Source: Planctomycetota bacterium (GTDB lineage Bacteria > Planctomycetota > SZUA-567). Taken from it: a DNA stretch of 64,000 nucleotides. Numbering within the stretch: the first letter of the stretch is position 1; each line of letters begins with the position of its first letter. Shown here in pieces: positions 57,285 to 64,000 of the stretch. Under the pieces are notes generated by a model that was given only the letters and a program-made list of their open reading frames with translations, was not told the origin of the DNA and searched no databases. The stretch covers positions 1-64,000 of the forward strand of contig JAGUZQ010000030.1 of NCBI GenBank assembly GCA_020060765.1, read 5' to 3'. The translations under genes were made by a program, and so were the position numbers.

Positions 57285-58667
57285 TTAAGCAATCGCATCC
57301 GAACCGCCTGATTTATCAGATTGCCCTTCCTCGCCGCACCAGATGAACAGCGCGTAAATACCCACCGGCAGTATCTGCAACAGCAATCTCGGCAGCGATT
57401 CGGCAATATGCCAGCGCAGGTCGTGAATGGTAAAGACATAAGCCGCGTAATACCCGCACAGTTGCAGAATTATGCTCAAACCTGCTGTTTTGCTGTCGCA
57501 AGTCGCTTCCCAGCCGCGTTTCTGCAGCAGCGCGTACAATGCCAGCAATACCGGCAAACCATAGCCCAGTTTAAGGATTCCCAGCGCAAACTCTTTAAGG
57601 ATAAACAGATGCCGCGAAGGGGCGACCGCCTTGCCCAGGATAAAGGCAAAATCTCCGCCTTCCTGCTGACTGATGACACTAAGCTTAAAAATAGCAATCA
57701 CCACTAATAATGGCGACAATCCCAGCAGCAGCCATTTCATTTCGCGCAAAATTTCCCCGCTTTTTTTCAGCCAGATCAAGGCAACAGCGCGCGACAATAT
57801 TAATGTAAACAGAAAAATTACGCCTTCGTTTTTGGTCCAGGCCGCCATTCCCGCCGCCAGCCCCGCCAAAACCAAACTGGAGACTGGTGACTGGAGACTG
57901 GAGAGTCGCTCCGGCGCACGCGTCAGCAGCGCCACCGCCGCCAGCATGAAGAAAGCCAGCGGGATATCGGCGAACTGGCTGGCGCCGTGCGTGACCCAGT
58001 GGCAGCACGCCAGCAGCGCCACTCCCGCCAGCAGCCCCTGTTTCAAGCCCCTCTTTTCTCCCACCGCACCCGCCAGCAGCAACGGCGTGGCAAAAGTAAA
58101 CATGAACGCCACCAGTTGCGGCGTCGTAACCGGGGCGTCTCCCAGGTAAAACCAGAGCCGCGCGATTCCGGCGGGCAGCAGCAGGGGATAGCCGACGTGC
58201 GAATAGGAGAGGGCGAACGCGTCGCGCCAGTGTTCCCCGCCGCGGGCGAGAAACCGGGCGCGCAGATTCCACGTCGCCCACGCGTCCCAGCCGCCGTGCG
58301 GGTGATGCCGCAGCGCATAGAAAAACGCCGCCAGCCCCAGCAGCAGCACGACATAAAACAGCGCGTAATAAAACCGTCCCGGCGACGCGGCCAGATCGCA
58401 GGCGGAGTTTTTCCTGTCTCTCACGCCAAACAAAATCAGCGCGCACCATAACAACGCTTCGGCCAGGATGAACCCGTTTCCGGGATAGCCGCAGAAATAC
58501 AGCCACAGGAAAAACGTGCAGGAACACAGGCCGAAAGACAGCCCCGCCGCCAGCGCCCCGCGCAGGAACAGCCCCGCCACTCCCCGCGAGTCGCACATGC
58601 GCGCAAGGAGCAGATAAACCGCCAGCCACGGCGGCAGAAACGAGGCGCATAAGAGCAGGAGTTGCAT
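57285..58667 (-). CDS. Multi-pass membrane protein, GT-C glycosyltransferase-like
   Basis: 460 residues. AAGGA seven bases before the ATG. About ten hydrophobic helices spread along the chain. A loop after the third or fourth carries G-G-W-D-A-W-A-T-W-N, as in dolichyl-phosphate-type (GT-C) mannosyl/arabinosyl transferases, where an Asp in the first large loop is catalytic. Probably moves a sugar from a lipid carrier in the envelope. An internal DNA repeat near 57883-57905 (tandem CTGGAGACTGG units) encodes S-L-Q-S-P-V-S-S-L and looks like a recent slippage. The family assignment is by topology only. Confidence 0.6.
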   Translation of the reverse strand: MQLLLLCASFLPPWLAVYLLLARMCDSRGVAGLFLRGALAAGLSFGLCSCTFFLWLYFCGYPGNGFILAEALLWCALILFGVRDRKNSACDLAASPGRFYYALFYVVLLLGLAAFFYALRHHPHGGWDAWATWNLRARFLARGGEHWRDAFALSYSHVGYPLLLPAGIARLWFYLGDAPVTTPQLVAFMFTFATPLLLAGAVGEKRGLKQGLLAGVALLACCHWVTHGASQFADIPLAFFMLAAVALLTRAPERLSSLQSPVSSLVLAGLAAGMAAWTKNEGVIFLFTLILSRAVALIWLKKSGEILREMKWLLLGLSPLLVVIAIFKLSVISQQEGGDFAFILGKAVAPSRHLFILKEFALGILKLGYGLPVLLALYALLQKRGWEATCDSKTAGLSIILQLCGYYAAYVFTIHDLRWHIAESLPRLLLQILPVGIYALFIWCGEEGQSDKSGGSDAIA

Positions 58668-59205
58668 TCATTTTCCTTGTTCGTACCTCTATGATTCATC
58701 ATAGAGTTTGACGGGTGAACGGGCAGGGATCCTCCCCCTTTCAGGGGGAGTTAGAGGGGGAAAGGCATTCACCCCTCCTGACCTCCCCTGTAAGGGGAGG
58801 AGTTCCCTGCACTCCGTCCACCCATCACCCCGAGTACTCGCGGGTGGCGCAGCCGTTCAGTCTGCGCGGCGAAGCCGCAAGAGGAAAACCCTTAACCGCA
58901 ATACAAAAACAGTTACGTCCGTCATTCCCGCGCAGGCGGGAATCCAGGAGGTGTTGCGTGCGGTTTCCCCGCCTGGATTCCCGCCTTCGCGGGAATGACG
59001 GTACAAGTTTTTTGCTTAGGCACTCGGATAGAAGTAAATATACCAAGGGTGGCCCAGGTTCTTGAACCTAGGTGCCGAAGGCACAAGAAACTCTAGCGAA
59101 AACCTTCCGACTAGGTTTCTTGCGGCTTCGCCGCCCCGGTTTAAAAACCGGGGCTACCCAGGGATGAATAGTATTTTCCAAGCGCCTTAACTAAACCGTA
59201 TTGGC
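58668..59205. repeat. Intergenic island of dispersed palindromic repeats
   Basis: No gene. At 58728-58812 there are C-rich palindromes (CTCCCCCTTTCAGGGGGAG; CTCCCCTGTAAGGGGAG), one of them shared with 62716-62750. At 58920-59000 is a palindrome with GTCATTCCCGCG arms like the centre of the family 1 elements. At about 59062-59160 are four small hairpins, including CAAGAAAC/GTTTCTTG arms and CCCCGG/CCGGGG arms. At 59187-59203 there is a solitary right-end repeat of family 1, 3 bases from the recQ stop. Confidence 0.6.
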
Positions 59206-61443
59206 TCAATCCTCCGTCAAAGCGTTTTCGCCAAAATCTTCCCGCTGCTGTAGAAAGATCCGCGCCAGCCGCGCTTCGGAATAGTCGAGCGTGCCCTTGC
59301 TTTCCTCCACCACCGGTTTGAGCTGCCAGGTTTGGGTTTGGCGATAGAGCGCGAAAATTTCCTCCAGCCGCCGGGGCGTGAAAAACTGATCCTGGTGTAA
59401 TTCGTATCCCGTTGCCGCGAGAGCCTCCAGGTGCGTGACAATGGTGTCGGCTTTCAGGCTGCGCGCCTTGGCTATCTCCGGCAGTGATTTCCCTTCCTCC
59501 AGCAGCCGCATGGTCTCGAGTACAGTGCCTGTCCTGCCACCGCCGGGGTTCGGCGGAATAAAGCAGGGGACTGGTTTCCGGGGTGCGGTCGGGATGGCCA
59601 CTTCACCGGGATTGGCCTGCCTGTAGGCGTTGATTACCGCCAGGAACTCCTTGCCGTAAGCTTCGAGTTTCCGCTTGCCCACTCCGTTGATAGCCAGCAG
59701 TTTTTCCCGCGTGTCGGGAAAAACCCGCGCCATTTCGTGCAACGTCCGGTCGGAGAAAACGACATACGGCGGCACGTTGTCGGCGCGGGCGCGACGCGTT
59801 CTCGCTTCGCGCAGGCTGGCGAACAGGCCAAGCGAATAGGGTTCGTCGCCGTCAATCGTTCCCCTGCTTTTCCGCGACTTACGCGAGGATGCGGCCTGCT
59901 TTATTAACTGGAAGGTGCGCTGGCCGCGCAAAACCTTCCAGCCATCGTCGGTAATGGTCGGCGTCGGGTAGCGGGGGTCGTCCACCCGGGTCAGCCCTTG
60001 CCCCAGCAGCGCGTCCATGACCGCGCGCCAATACGATTTGTCGCGATCCTTGCCCACGCCGTAGGTCGGGAGGCGGTCGTGCCCCTGTTCGCGGATGCGC
60101 TTGGTGTTGGCGGCGGTGAGGATGTCGGCAATGTGTCCCGCGCCGAAGCGGCCATCGGTGCGCGCCACCGCGGAGAGCGCTTTCTGGGCGGAAACCGTGG
60201 CGTCTTCCCGCTCGACTTCTCCCAGGCAGACGTCACAGGCGCCGCAGTTTTTCTCCGGGAACTTCTCGCCGAAATAGCCCAGCAGCGCCACGCGGCGGCA
60301 GTTGTCGGTCCGGGCAAAGTTCAGCATCTGTCCCAGTTGCGACAGGGCGGTTTCGCGCGCCTCTTCGTCCTCGATGTCGGCGGCGAAACGGGTGAGTTGC
60401 GCCACGTCCTGCCGCCCATGAAACAGCACGCAGCGCGCCGCCTCGCCGTCGCGCCCCGCCCGCCCGGTTTCCTGATAATAGCCTTCGATGTTCTTGGGCA
60501 GATCCGCGTGCACGACGTAACGGACGTTGGATTTGTCTATGCCCATGCCGAAAGCGATGGTGGCGACAATCACCTGGCACTCGTCGCGGCGGAAACTGTC
60601 CTGGTTTTCGGCGCGTTCCCCGTCGGGCAGCCCGGCGTGGTAGGCGCGGGCGGGAATGCCGTGGGAACGAAGCATCGCGGCGGTGGCTTCGACATTCTTG
60701 CGGGTGGTGCGGTAAATGATGCCTGACTCGCCCTGATGGTCGCGCAGGAATTCCCGCAGTTGCCCGTCCAGATCGTCCTTGGGCGTCACCTGGTAAAACA
60801 GGTTGGGCCGGTTGAAGGAGGCGCGGGTCAGGTGGGGGGAACGCAGTTTCAGGCGCGCGGAAATATCCTCGGCCACGCGCGGCGTCGCGGTGGCGGTGAA
60901 AGCGGCCAGCGGCACGCCGGGGAACTCCGTCGCGATCCGCGAGAGCGCCAGGTAATCGGGGCGGAAATCGTGACCCCATTCCGAGATGCAGTGCGCCTCG
61001 TCGATGGCGAAAAACGACACTTGCAGGCGCTTGAGCCAGTCGCCGAAGCCGGGAGTATTGAAACGTTCAGGCGAGACGTACAGCAGGTTTAGTTCTCCCT
61101 GCCGCAGAGCCGCGGCGATGGCGGAACGTTCTTCGGGGGAGGTGACGCTGTTCAGGGTGGCGGCACGCAGGCCGTTGGCGCAGGCGGCGTCGACCTGGTC
61201 TTTCATCAGGGAAATAAGCGGGCTTACCACGACGCAGACGCCGTCCAGCAGATAGGCGGGCAACTGGTAACACAGCGACTTGCCGCCGCCGGTAGGCATG
61301 ACGGCAAAGACGTCGCGCCCCGACAGGACGGCGCTGACAATCTCTTCCTGGTGCGGCCGGAAGGAACGGAACCCGAACAATTCAGCGAGAGCCTGTCTGG
61401 CCGCCTGCGGATCGATCGCGGAATTTGTCTGGAGATTGTTCAT
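59206..61443 (-). CDS. recQ: ATP-dependent DNA helicase RecQ
   Basis: 745 residues, complete domain set: helicase motif 0 F-R-P-H-Q-E, Walker A M-P-T-G-G-G-K-S near 50, D-E-A-H-C-I-S-E-W-G-H-D near 145, motif VI Q-E-T-G-R-A-G-R-D-G near 327, zinc-binding cysteines (C-R-R...C-G-A-C-D-V-C) near 382-407, winged-helix RQC, HRDC domain (about 530-600; L-L-A-I-N-G-V-G-K-R-K-L) and a C-terminal HTH_40-like tail. It unwinds DNA 3' to 5' in recombination and fork repair. The symbol rests on this architecture. Slightly longer than E. coli RecQ (about 610) because of the tail. No strong ribosome site is seen. Confidence 0.93.
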   Translation of the reverse strand: MNNLQTNSAIDPQAARQALAELFGFRSFRPHQEEIVSAVLSGRDVFAVMPTGGGKSLCYQLPAYLLDGVCVVVSPLISLMKDQVDAACANGLRAATLNSVTSPEERSAIAAALRQGELNLLYVSPERFNTPGFGDWLKRLQVSFFAIDEAHCISEWGHDFRPDYLALSRIATEFPGVPLAAFTATATPRVAEDISARLKLRSPHLTRASFNRPNLFYQVTPKDDLDGQLREFLRDHQGESGIIYRTTRKNVEATAAMLRSHGIPARAYHAGLPDGERAENQDSFRRDECQVIVATIAFGMGIDKSNVRYVVHADLPKNIEGYYQETGRAGRDGEAARCVLFHGRQDVAQLTRFAADIEDEEARETALSQLGQMLNFARTDNCRRVALLGYFGEKFPEKNCGACDVCLGEVEREDATVSAQKALSAVARTDGRFGAGHIADILTAANTKRIREQGHDRLPTYGVGKDRDKSYWRAVMDALLGQGLTRVDDPRYPTPTITDDGWKVLRGQRTFQLIKQAASSRKSRKSRGTIDGDEPYSLGLFASLREARTRRARADNVPPYVVFSDRTLHEMARVFPDTREKLLAINGVGKRKLEAYGKEFLAVINAYRQANPGEVAIPTAPRKPVPCFIPPNPGGGRTGTVLETMRLLEEGKSLPEIAKARSLKADTIVTHLEALAATGYELHQDQFFTPRRLEEIFALYRQTQTWQLKPVVEESKGTLDYSEARLARIFLQQREDFGENALTED

Positions 61444-61471
61444 TTAATGTCTCGTGCACGCCGCTAAGGGC

Positions 61472-61652
61472 GCTACTGTTCAGTTAAGCAGAAAACTTGC
61501 ACAGTCATTCCCGCGAAGGCCAGGGGCTGGCTGCCAGCGGAATCCAGGCGGTGTTGCGTACGTTCTCTCCACTGGATTCCCGCCTCCGCGGGAATGACAT
61601 TCGTAACTTTATTTGCGAAACATAAAGCTTACCGTCTTAGCTAAAACGTATT
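61472..61652. mobile_element. MITE-like element, family 1, second copy
   Basis: Left end near 61472-61487 (TGTTCAGTTAAG), right end 61636-61652 (CTTAGCTAAAACGTATT), inner palindrome 61504-61598 nearly identical to that at 45054-45150, including the AGGGGCTGGCTGCCAGCG block. It lies between the recQ start and the stop of the TPR gene, 5 bases from that stop. Confidence 0.7.
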
Positions 61653-61657
61653 ACTCG

Positions 61658-62638
61658 CTACTGGGCGGCGGCTTTCAGCTTTTTCAGGGTTTCGCGGGCG
61701 TAATCGGTGTCGGCGGGCAGGTCGGGAGCCTGCATATATTCTTCCAGATTTTTGATCGCCTGCTCCCGGTTGTGCGCCGCTTCCTTCTCGTCGGACCCGT
61801 CCTTGTTGCCGGTCTCCTTATGAAACACAAACAGGTCGGCGTGAAAGCGCCCCAGGTTGAGCAGCGCCGCTGCGTGGGTGGAGGGTATATCCTGGCTCAG
61901 TACCCGCGCGAGGTTGAACTGCTCCCGCGCCTTGTCGAACAGCCGCATGTTGACGTAGACCAGCCCCAGGTCGTTGTGCGCTTCGGCGAATTTGTCTTCC
62001 AGAGAAATGGCGGTCAGCAGTTCCTTTTCCGCGCTGGCGTACCGTGCCGTGAGGTTATACAGCACGCCCAGCATCCGGTGCAGGTGCCGGTTCTCCTGGT
62101 TGGCGGCCAGCCCCTCGTTCAGGATTTTCTCGATGCGTTCGACCTGGTCGGGGGGCGGGGCGGGGCGGGCGGCGGCACTACGCTTGCCCATTTCCGCGTC
62201 AAGTTTCTTAAACAGCAGGGCGGCCAAATAATGGCAGGCGTCGGCCTCGCGGATGCTGAAGGGATATTCTTCCCGCTTTTTCTGGGGAATATCGTCTTCG
62301 CTTTTCTGCGCTTTTTTTTCCGCTTTTTCCTGCGCCTCGGCGATTCTGGTTCTGGCGTTGCGGCAGATGAAGCGGATGTCGCCAAACATTTTCGCCGCCT
62401 GCTCCTCCTCGCCGACCGCGACCAGTTCGTGCGCCTGGGTCATCAACTCGTCGATGGCGACGCGCGCGCTGTCGTACTCGCCGCTTTCAACATAGGTTTC
62501 GGCGGAAGAGGCGTCGGGCTGTTCCCGCGTCAGCTTGAGCCAGACCCCCAGCACCGCCAGGCCGATCAGCAGCGAAACGACCACGCCCCAGATGAAATTA
62601 GGCACGTGGCGATGCGGATTGCCGGTGTCGGTGCCCAT
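61658..62638 (-). CDS. Membrane-anchored TPR protein
   Basis: 326 residues. An N-terminal membrane helix at about 15-34 (F-I-W-G-V-V-V-S-L-L-I-G-L-A-V-L-G-V-W-L) without cleavage site. The rest lies outside: helical, with TPR-like units around 155-290 (A-E-A-H-N-D-L-G-L-V-Y-V-N; A-A-L-L-N-L-G-R-F-H-A-D) and a Lys/Glu-rich stretch near 105-120. TPR proteins scaffold complexes; the partner is unknown. It is alone between repeat elements. The assignment is to fold, not function. Confidence 0.72.
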   Translation of the reverse strand: MGTDTGNPHRHVPNFIWGVVVSLLIGLAVLGVWLKLTREQPDASSAETYVESGEYDSARVAIDELMTQAHELVAVGEEEQAAKMFGDIRFICRNARTRIAEAQEKAEKKAQKSEDDIPQKKREEYPFSIREADACHYLAALLFKKLDAEMGKRSAAARPAPPPDQVERIEKILNEGLAANQENRHLHRMLGVLYNLTARYASAEKELLTAISLEDKFAEAHNDLGLVYVNMRLFDKAREQFNLARVLSQDIPSTHAAALLNLGRFHADLFVFHKETGNKDGSDEKEAAHNREQAIKNLEEYMQAPDLPADTDYARETLKKLKAAAQ

Positions 62639-62935
62639 GAACAGATCCTCCCCTTTATCCCCAAGACGGTTTAATTAAGGAAAAAATTTCTGTATTCAGA
62701 AAAAACGTATTGCCTTTAACCCCCTCTAACTCCCCTTGGAAGGGAGAGAATAATGCTCTATGCGTTTGCCTCCTTGTTTGCGTGGCGCTGTACTCAACCT
62801 TGATTCTATGCCCCTGCCCGGCTGAAATCAATACAAAGGCAAAAAGCTCGCGCGTATTTGCGCTTGCGCTGTCGACGGATTTTTGCTATTCTGAAAAGAT
62901 GCTGTAAAAACGTCAGATCATCGGGAGAAAGTATT
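62639..62935. repeat. Intergenic region with short repeat derivatives
   Basis: At 62664-62711 is a short version of the family 1 element: both ends (ACGGTTTAATTAAGGAAAAA and AAAAAACGTATT) with the palindromic centre lost. At 62716-62750 is a CCCCCTCTAACTCCCC palindrome matching, inverted, 58728-58768. The rest should contain divergent promoters; nothing else is seen. Confidence 0.55.
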
Positions 62936-64000
62936 ATGCCAATAGCATTCAAATGCGCCAAGTGCGGAAAACTGTTCAAGGTCAACGACGAACTCGCGGG
63001 CAAGGTCGCGGGTTGCCCCTGCGGCGCGAAATTCCGCATCCCCGCGCCGAAGTCGACTCCTCCCGCCGCGCCCAAAGCGGTGGTCGCAGCCAAACCGGCA
63101 GTCGCTCCTAAACCTGCGGTTGCCAAGCCCGCTTCTGTCAGAACGCCCCCTCCGCCGCCGCCACCGCCGCCGAAGGAAGAGGAAATCGAAGAACCGCAGG
63201 ATATGTTGGAAGACAATCCGCTGGAGGAATCACGGGAGGATCTGTTGGGAGATTTTGCCGCTGCCGACGAACCGGAAAACGATGATCTGGGTGGCGATAA
63301 TGACTCCGACCTTCCGGCGGAAGATGATTTTGGCGCAGAGGAATCTGCCGCGGAGCAAGACGACTTATCTTCCGACGACGAAATCGAATCCCCCTTCGAA
63401 AAAGAGGAAGACACCGGCGACGTAGGCATGGACAATTCCTCCCTGCCGGGTGACGACGAAGAAACTCCCGAGAATGATGCAGAGCCGGAGGAGGAGGACG
63501 ACGAGGAGGAAACCGGCGCGCGGGAAAAAATCGGCGAAGGGTCAGACGACGCAGACGAAGAAGATGAGTCCGAAGACGAGGAAGAAGCGCCCAAGTGCTG
63601 GGCGGGTCGGGCGCTGATCTGGGTTGGCGCGGCCTGCCTGATCGCCAGTTTGTTCCTGCCGTGGGGCAAGATGCCGGAGTCCTGGTTCGCCGCTTCCCCG
63701 GTAAAGAAACAGGAAGCTAAAACAGAAGATACAAAAGCGGAAGAGCCGGAAAAGAAAGCTGACGAATCCGAGAAGCCCAAGGACGAAGGCGCGCAGGATG
63801 CGTCTCTGCCGGTCAAGGGCGGCGCGCTGGCGCTGGTGCCTGCGCCTCTTCCCGGTACGGACGAAAACTTTATCGCCGAGGATGGGGAGGTCAAGGAAGA
63901 TACCGCCTCGGAACCGAAAACCGAGGACGGCGAGAAAAAGGAAACGCCGGTCAATAAGCCAGTCTCCTCCGCGGACAAGGAATATACCGGCCTGGAACTG
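62936..64000 (+). CDS. Zinc-ribbon, acidic, membrane-helix protein (runs off window)
   Basis: 355 codons open to the right edge, so the C-terminus is missing. ATG with GGGAG eight bases upstream. N-terminal zinc ribbon with C7-x2-C10...C27-x-C29 and F-K-V-N-D-E-L-A-G-K, a domain widespread in Planctomycetes and Lentisphaerota. Then an Ala/Pro/Lys linker with polyproline (near 65-85), a long acidic stretch (about 85-220), one membrane helix (about 223-243, A-L-I-W-V-G-A-A-C-L-I-A-S-L-F), and a Lys/Glu-rich outer region. The large Ser-rich frame on the other strand is its shadow. Function unknown; the layout suggests a cytoplasmic sensor or scaffold tied to the envelope. Confidence 0.75.
   Translation, partial: MPIAFKCAKCGKLFKVNDELAGKVAGCPCGAKFRIPAPKSTPPAAPKAVVAAKPAVAPKPAVAKPASVRTPPPPPPPPPKEEEIEEPQDMLEDNPLEESREDLLGDFAAADEPENDDLGGDNDSDLPAEDDFGAEESAAEQDDLSSDDEIESPFEKEEDTGDVGMDNSSLPGDDEETPENDAEPEEEDDEEETGAREKIGEGSDDADEEDESEDEEEAPKCWAGRALIWVGAACLIASLFLPWGKMPESWFAASPVKKQEAKTEDTKAEEPEKKADESEKPKDEGAQDASLPVKGGALALVPAPLPGTDENFIAEDGEVKEDTASEPKTEDGEKKETPVNKPVSSADKEYTGLEL

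Noticed and set aside
58668-59205. tRNA or structured RNA in the hairpin-rich gap
   Set aside because: Several hairpins occur, but none forms a tRNA-like cloverleaf with a conserved T-loop; they resemble dispersed repeats found elsewhere in the window.
62806-63978. 390-codon minus-strand Ser-rich frame
   Set aside because: Low-complexity mirror of the acidic Glu/Asp codons of the zinc-ribbon protein on the plus strand, which has a ribosome site and zinc motif.

Overview
The window looks like a chromosomal segment of a Lentisphaerota-type bacterium (PVC superphylum). The pointers are: pseudopilin-like genes with an F-T-L-V-E-L-L start and a late H...DG motif, many secreted glycoside-hydrolase-like lipoproteins, sulfatases, a zinc-ribbon/acidic/transmembrane protein at the right edge, and PVC-style PAS/Cache sensor kinases. 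Phylum assignment is inference from gene content; there is no rRNA here. Most genes are carried on the minus strand. I see no tRNA, rRNA, CRISPR array or replication origin.

Layout. 1-237: tail of an ISAs1-type transposase. 223-6931: minus-strand cassette of an AbiEi-pseudopilin fusion, a DUF4838-type secreted glycosidase and a cytoplasmic glycosidase-like protein. 6932-7766: debris (HU tail, terminase-like piece). 7767-11402: IclR regulator, SIS isomerase and heparinase II/III lyase. 11560-11800: a decayed AbiEi remnant. 11942-17825: three-gene signalling operon. 18114-24616: plus-strand AraC, DegT aminotransferase, ceramidase-like lipoprotein and three TIM-barrel sugar isomerases/epimerases. 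24645-27884: sigma-factor remnant, AraC regulator and divergent GH20 hexosaminidase. 28046-30149: methyltransferase, DUF1330, MBL hydrolase and a tiny membrane protein. 30499-31590: rsgA. 31629-32574: truncated IclR next to an orphan 3' gene fragment. 32743-38765: second AbiEi-pseudopilin fusion, DUF4091 lipoprotein, flavodoxin and a TIM-barrel protein. 38923-41079: another glycosidase with a striking palindromic operator. 41279-43579: fused NfnAB-type oxidoreductase. 44033-49976: alpha/beta hydrolase, HTH-TM-coiled-coil protein, transglutaminase-like protein, small lipoprotein and LamG-GHL10 lipoprotein. 50025-51413: third AbiEi-pseudopilin fusion. 51770-55449: two sulfatases with their IclR regulator. 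55587-64000: epimerase, rpsD, GT-C-like membrane protein, recQ, TPR protein and the zinc-ribbon protein.

How the genes work together. The theme is capture and breakdown of sulfated or aminated polysaccharides: sulfatases, a uronic-acid lyase, hexosaminidase and other glycosidases outside the cell or in the periplasm, followed by isomerases/epimerases inside, each block with its own IclR or AraC regulator.

The most unusual element occurs three times: a gene joining an AbiEi-antitoxin-like regulatory domain in frame to a type II/IV pseudopilin, placed 48-101 bp upstream of, and codirectional with, a large secreted or lipoprotein glycosidase. In each copy a good Shine-Dalgarno and ATG lie inside the gene, just ahead of the pilin leader, suggesting two products per gene. 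No AbiEii toxin gene is nearby. A fourth copy survives as a frameshifted remnant. Two families of short mobile palindromic repeats (MITE-like) sit at gene ends, and one supplies the stop codon of the GH20 gene.
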